64,000 bases of DNA. Origin: Watersipora subatra. Its lineage: Eukaryota; Bryozoa; Gymnolaemata; Cheilostomatida; Watersiporidae. Positions 60,915 to 64,000 of the stretch are shown piece by piece (the first letter of the stretch is position 1; every line of letters begins with the position of its first letter). The notes beneath the pieces are model-generated. The model made no database searches. It had not been told where the DNA came from and was given only the letters and a program-made list of their open reading frames with translations. The stretch covers positions 248,001 through 312,000 of the forward strand of contig NW_027045390.1 in assembly GCF_963576615.1 (NCBI RefSeq), written 5' to 3'. A program made the position numbers and the translations under genes.

Positions 60915-61116
60915 CAGAGATAAATCACAGTTGACCACTTCTGAAATAAAAGACGTGCGGTTGACACCCCCATCCTCGCCATCGCTGAGCAGGAGACGCC
61001 AGCCACTCCAGGACTCTGACAGTACTAATGTATTCATGAGGCTCACCAACACACAAACTGGCGGCACACAAAACAAATAGGCGCAGAGCTTTGGCACCGT
61101 CAGCAGCTGTGACAAA
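60915..61116 (+). CDS. KIF21: KIF21 linker exon with in-frame TAG
   Basis: 202-bp exon (tttcag acceptor, gtaatg donor). The frame encodes LTPPSSPSLSRRRQPLQDSD and NVFMRLTNTQTGG, matching the KIF21 linker [25 protein letters not shown]. A TAG at 61,078-61,080 interrupts the frame, which otherwise continues AQSFGTVSSCDK and joins the WD40 exon at 62,565 in phase 0. Confidence 0.75.
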
Positions 61117-62564
61117 GTAATGAGGCCCAAGTTTTCAAGTTTAACCTGTTGAACTACTTACGTAATTGTCTTCATGTGTTGACTAACAAATTATGAGCTG
61201 GATTTGCATGTATGTGAGTCTATACAGCCTAATACTAACTTACTGTGATACCTCCAACATCATTAAAATCATTCAAAAACAAATATTAACCGAGCATGGA
61301 AAAAACATTTCATAATCACGATGATGAACAGTCGCGTGTTTCTAGAGCATTGCTGACTGAGTACTGCTGCAAAAAGTCTCAGACTGAACAAACAGTTGCC
61401 CTAATGCCATTCCCCTAAAGATATACTATTCGGCTCACATTGGACTAAATAGGAATATTGCATCTCTTAGAAATTAGAAACTCAGGCTAGAATTAGTGTT
61501 GTTAGTCTCAAATAGCAAGAATTAACAAAGAGTGCGCACCAAATCGCAGAGTGGTTTGTTATAACAGATGCGTTTCACTGCCTTGAAGGGGCCAACTCAA
61601 TTTTGGCGTTATCAGCTCTTAGATAAAAGCCCAATGCGTAAACCTTTTGAATGGCCCTACAATACGTTTTCTGTAGTCTATGATTTTTACCATGCGACAA
61701 TGTATTGTAAACAACCTCGCTACATCATGTGTCTGGTACACTTGTCTACACACAATCTATACACAATCTAGGCAACTAGTTGGGCAATTGACCTTATGAC
61801 CTTGTGTATCTTGACTAGAGAGGTGATACTAGCCATGGCATCCTAGGAGTAACTTGTAACTAAGCAAGTGCTTACAAATGTTTGCTTTTCAAACAACACG
61901 AGTGATTAGCCAGATGAGCAAACAATAGGCATTCGTAGTCCATAGTAGTCCCATTGTATAACGACTTGGAGAGGTTTATTTATGACGATAATATTGAGCG
62001 ATGCTGCTCCAAAGTACTCCTATTGTAGCGCGTTGCTTCATGAGCCTCTATTTTGATTGCTATGAGTTGGCAAATCGCTACTCTTTCAACTAGCCGCACT
62101 TTTTGCCTTTGGTGTTCTAGTAGCACACCAAACCACGGACTGCAGCACCTCTTCTTTACAAGAAAATAATAATTTTAGGAATCGTTATGATTTTAATGTT
62201 AGTTTTTCTAGGCTAAGCGATGCACTCTTTGATATAGTAAAATGGCTAGAGAGCATTAAATTAGCATTAGACTAACTACACGATATGCAAGTAAAATAAT
62301 TATACGTTGAAAGCATAATTTTTATTCCCCATAAGCCTTTAAAACGATTGACGTAAAAAATTTCACTAATAGAACATTGGGGTGAAGATATTTTCGAGTC
62401 ATCTTTATACCTGCAGTAGATCATTTATAGGAGGTATGATTGGTTTCTGTCTAAGAGCTATGTATGTGTAACCTTATCAAATTGTAATAGCGATGTTGTT
62501 ACTAGAAGCTCAGCAACATTGTTACTTAAATTTACATGTTTTCATTTTGGTGGGTCTCTTGCAG
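61117..62564. other. Intron, nothing recognised
   Basis: No repeats or coding similarity noted. Confidence 0.55.
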
Positions 62565-62673
62565 GTGACAAATTCCAACCAGAGTCTCATATGTGTAAAG
62601 AAGACAGTTGGTCACACAAAGGCTGTACTATCTATATGTGCCGCCGACAATCTTTTGGTTTCTGGCAGTAAAG
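62565..62673 (+). CDS. KIF21: KIF21 WD40 exon, blade 1 start
   Basis: 109-bp exon, cttgcag acceptor, gtaagt donor. Encodes VGHTKAVLSICAADNLLVSG, matching KIF21 [23 protein letters not shown]. Confidence 0.92.
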
Positions 62674-62756
62674 GTAAGTGTCAACTTGACTCTAATCTAA
62701 CGCACTAACATATTTTAATACCTCATAATTGACCTGCGTTTCCTTTTGTCTCGCAG

Positions 62757-62920
62757 ACTTGACGTGCAAAGTGTGGGACATGTCAATTGGTTCAGAAGTT
62801 TTGTGTCTTGGTGGCCACCCTAACTATGTCTCCAAAGTTCGATATTGCGAGGTCAACTGGCTTGTCTACACTGTCTCCAATTCATTTGTCAAAATGTGGG
62901 ACATGTATAACAGTGATCAG
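62757..62920 (+). CDS. KIF21: KIF21 WD40 exon, blades 1-2
   Basis: 164-bp exon. LTCKVWDMSIGSEVLCLGGH and VYTVSNSFVKMWDMYNSDQ align with KIF21 [30 protein letters not shown]...VFTVSTSYIKVWDIRDS. The Gly-His and Trp-Asp WD40 landmarks are intact. Confidence 0.95.
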
Positions 62921-63035
62921 GTAAGCCTAGCTCGACTCATACTTACTTGCTTTCAGATGCAATTACATTTATATGGCTACTTGTTACCTTCTCTACCACA
63001 CATACAGTCAAACTGTCTAACATAAGATATTACAG

Positions 63036-63905
63036 TTAGTTCCTATCGTAAAGGTTAGTTCCTATCATAACGGTTAGTTCCTATCGTAACGGTTAGTTCC
63101 TATTGTAAAGGTTAGTTCCTATCATAACGGTTAGTTCCTATCGTAACGGTTAGTTCCTATCGTAACGGTTAGTTCCTATCCTTGCGGTTAGTTCTTATGA
63201 TAATGGTTAGTTCCTATCCTTACGGTTAGTTCCTATCAAAACGGTTAATTCCTATCCTTACGGTTAGTTCCTATCCTTACGGTTAGTGCCTATCATAACG
63301 GTTAGTTCCTATCGTTACGGTTAGTTCCTATCATAACGATTTGTTGCTATCGTAATGGTTAGTTCCTATCGTAACGGTTAGTTCTTATCGTAACGGTTAG
63401 TTCCTATCGTAACGGTTAGTTCGTATCCTTACGGTTAGTTCCTATTGTTACGGTTAGTTCCTATAATAACTGTTAGTTTTTATCATAACAGTTTGTTCTT
63501 ACCATAACGGTTAGTTCTTATCCTTACGGTTAGTTCTTATCATAACGGTTAGTTCCTATCGTAATGGTTAGTTTCTATCATAACGGTTAGTTCGTATCCT
63601 TACGGTTAGTTCCTATCATAATGGGTAGTTCCTATAATAACTGTTAGTTCCTATCGTAACGGTTAGTTCCCATCGTAAATGTTAGTTCTAATCGTAACGG
63701 TTAGTTCCTATCGTAACGGTTAGTTCCGATCGTAACGGTTAGTTCCCATCGTAACGGTTAGTTCCTATCGTAACGGTTAGTTCCTATCGTAACGGTTAGT
63801 TCCTATTCTTGCGGTTAGTTCCTATCAAAACGGTTAGTTTCTATCATAACGGTTAGTTCCTATCATAACCGTTAGTTCCTATCATAACGGTTAGTTCCTA
63901 TTATA
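63036..63905. repeat. 19-bp minisatellite, ~46 copies
   Basis: Unit cggttagttcctatcgtaa with frequent variants. Fills the intron after the second WD40 exon. Confidence 0.96.
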
Positions 63906-63963
63906 GTGAATACTGTCCCAACAGAGATGGACACAATGTGAGGTTTTATATCTTATGTTGCAG

Positions 63964-64000
63964 TTCCTCTGGTCTGGTGCATGACAGTATCCCTGTGGAG
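63964..64000 (+). CDS. KIF21: Possible start of next KIF21 WD40 exon
   Basis: After a ttgcag acceptor, one frame reads SSGLVHDSIPVE, which recalls KIF21 TSSGQVISGD. It needs phase 2 while the previous exon ends in phase 0, so a small exon may be missing. Cut by the window edge. Confidence 0.35.

Noticed and set aside
63036-63905. GGTTAG-containing array considered as telomeric repeat
   Set aside because: The unit is 19 bp (cggttagttcctatcgtaa), not a TTAGGG-type hexamer, and lies in a KIF21 intron.
63922-63940. Possible 18-bp microexon agatggacacaatgtgag before the last WD40 exon
   Set aside because: Its length (multiple of 3) does not fix the phase mismatch and it has no convincing similarity.

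Overview
The window is nuclear DNA from an invertebrate animal. It is AT-rich and intron-dense, with GT-AG exons of two animal microtubule-associated genes, tRNA-derived SINEs, MITEs, an RLE-type LINE, Ty3-like LTR elements and minisatellites in nearly every intron. No bacterial-style operons, rRNA genes or CRISPR arrays were seen. The phylum cannot be fixed from this sequence.

Overall layout: the window is a giant imperfect palindrome. The left arm (about 4,035-30,679) is the reverse complement of the right arm (about 37,342-60,131). They are separated by a 6.66-kb spacer (30,680-37,341) of decayed transposons. Both arms carry the same outward-reading gene: left on the minus strand from 23,216, right on the plus strand from 39,436. 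In each arm four exons match the N-terminal LisH/CTLH part of WDR47, followed directly by KIF21 (kinesin-4) coiled-coil exons. No KIF21 motor exons and no WDR47 WD40 exons are visible. All splice phases agree across the WDR47/KIF21 boundary, so a chimeric gene is possible. However, exons 1 and 2 carry frameshifts shared by both arms, so both copies may be pseudogenes or contain uncorrected repeat-length errors. Beyond the palindrome the right side continues KIF21 into its WD40 exons (60,915-62,920). The left side ends in a partial tandem duplication of KIF21 exons A-D (1-2,856).

Arm-specific insertions: (i) a young LTR retrotransposon in the left arm only (24,459-29,822). It has a Gag-like ORF, no pol, a tRNA-Leu-type primer-binding site, and an antisense two-exon gene for a predicted single-pass membrane protein. 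(ii) One (TA)n microsatellite that holds an RLE LINE fragment in the left arm but, in the right arm, a 259-bp tandem array in which each unit carries a hammerhead ribozyme (a retrozyme-like element). (iii) A 2.5-kb segment in the right arm only, with fragments resembling a Tigger/Jerky-type transposase gene and a nested 621-bp TIR element.

The strongest candidates for something new are the hammerhead retrozyme array (55,678-56,566), the antisense spliced membrane-protein gene inside the gag-only LTR element (27,370-28,286), the WDR47-KIF21 chimera in a palindrome, and the minisatellite that has multiplied an exon end together with its 5' splice site. The palindrome itself could be an assembly join of two haplotypes; this is flagged below.
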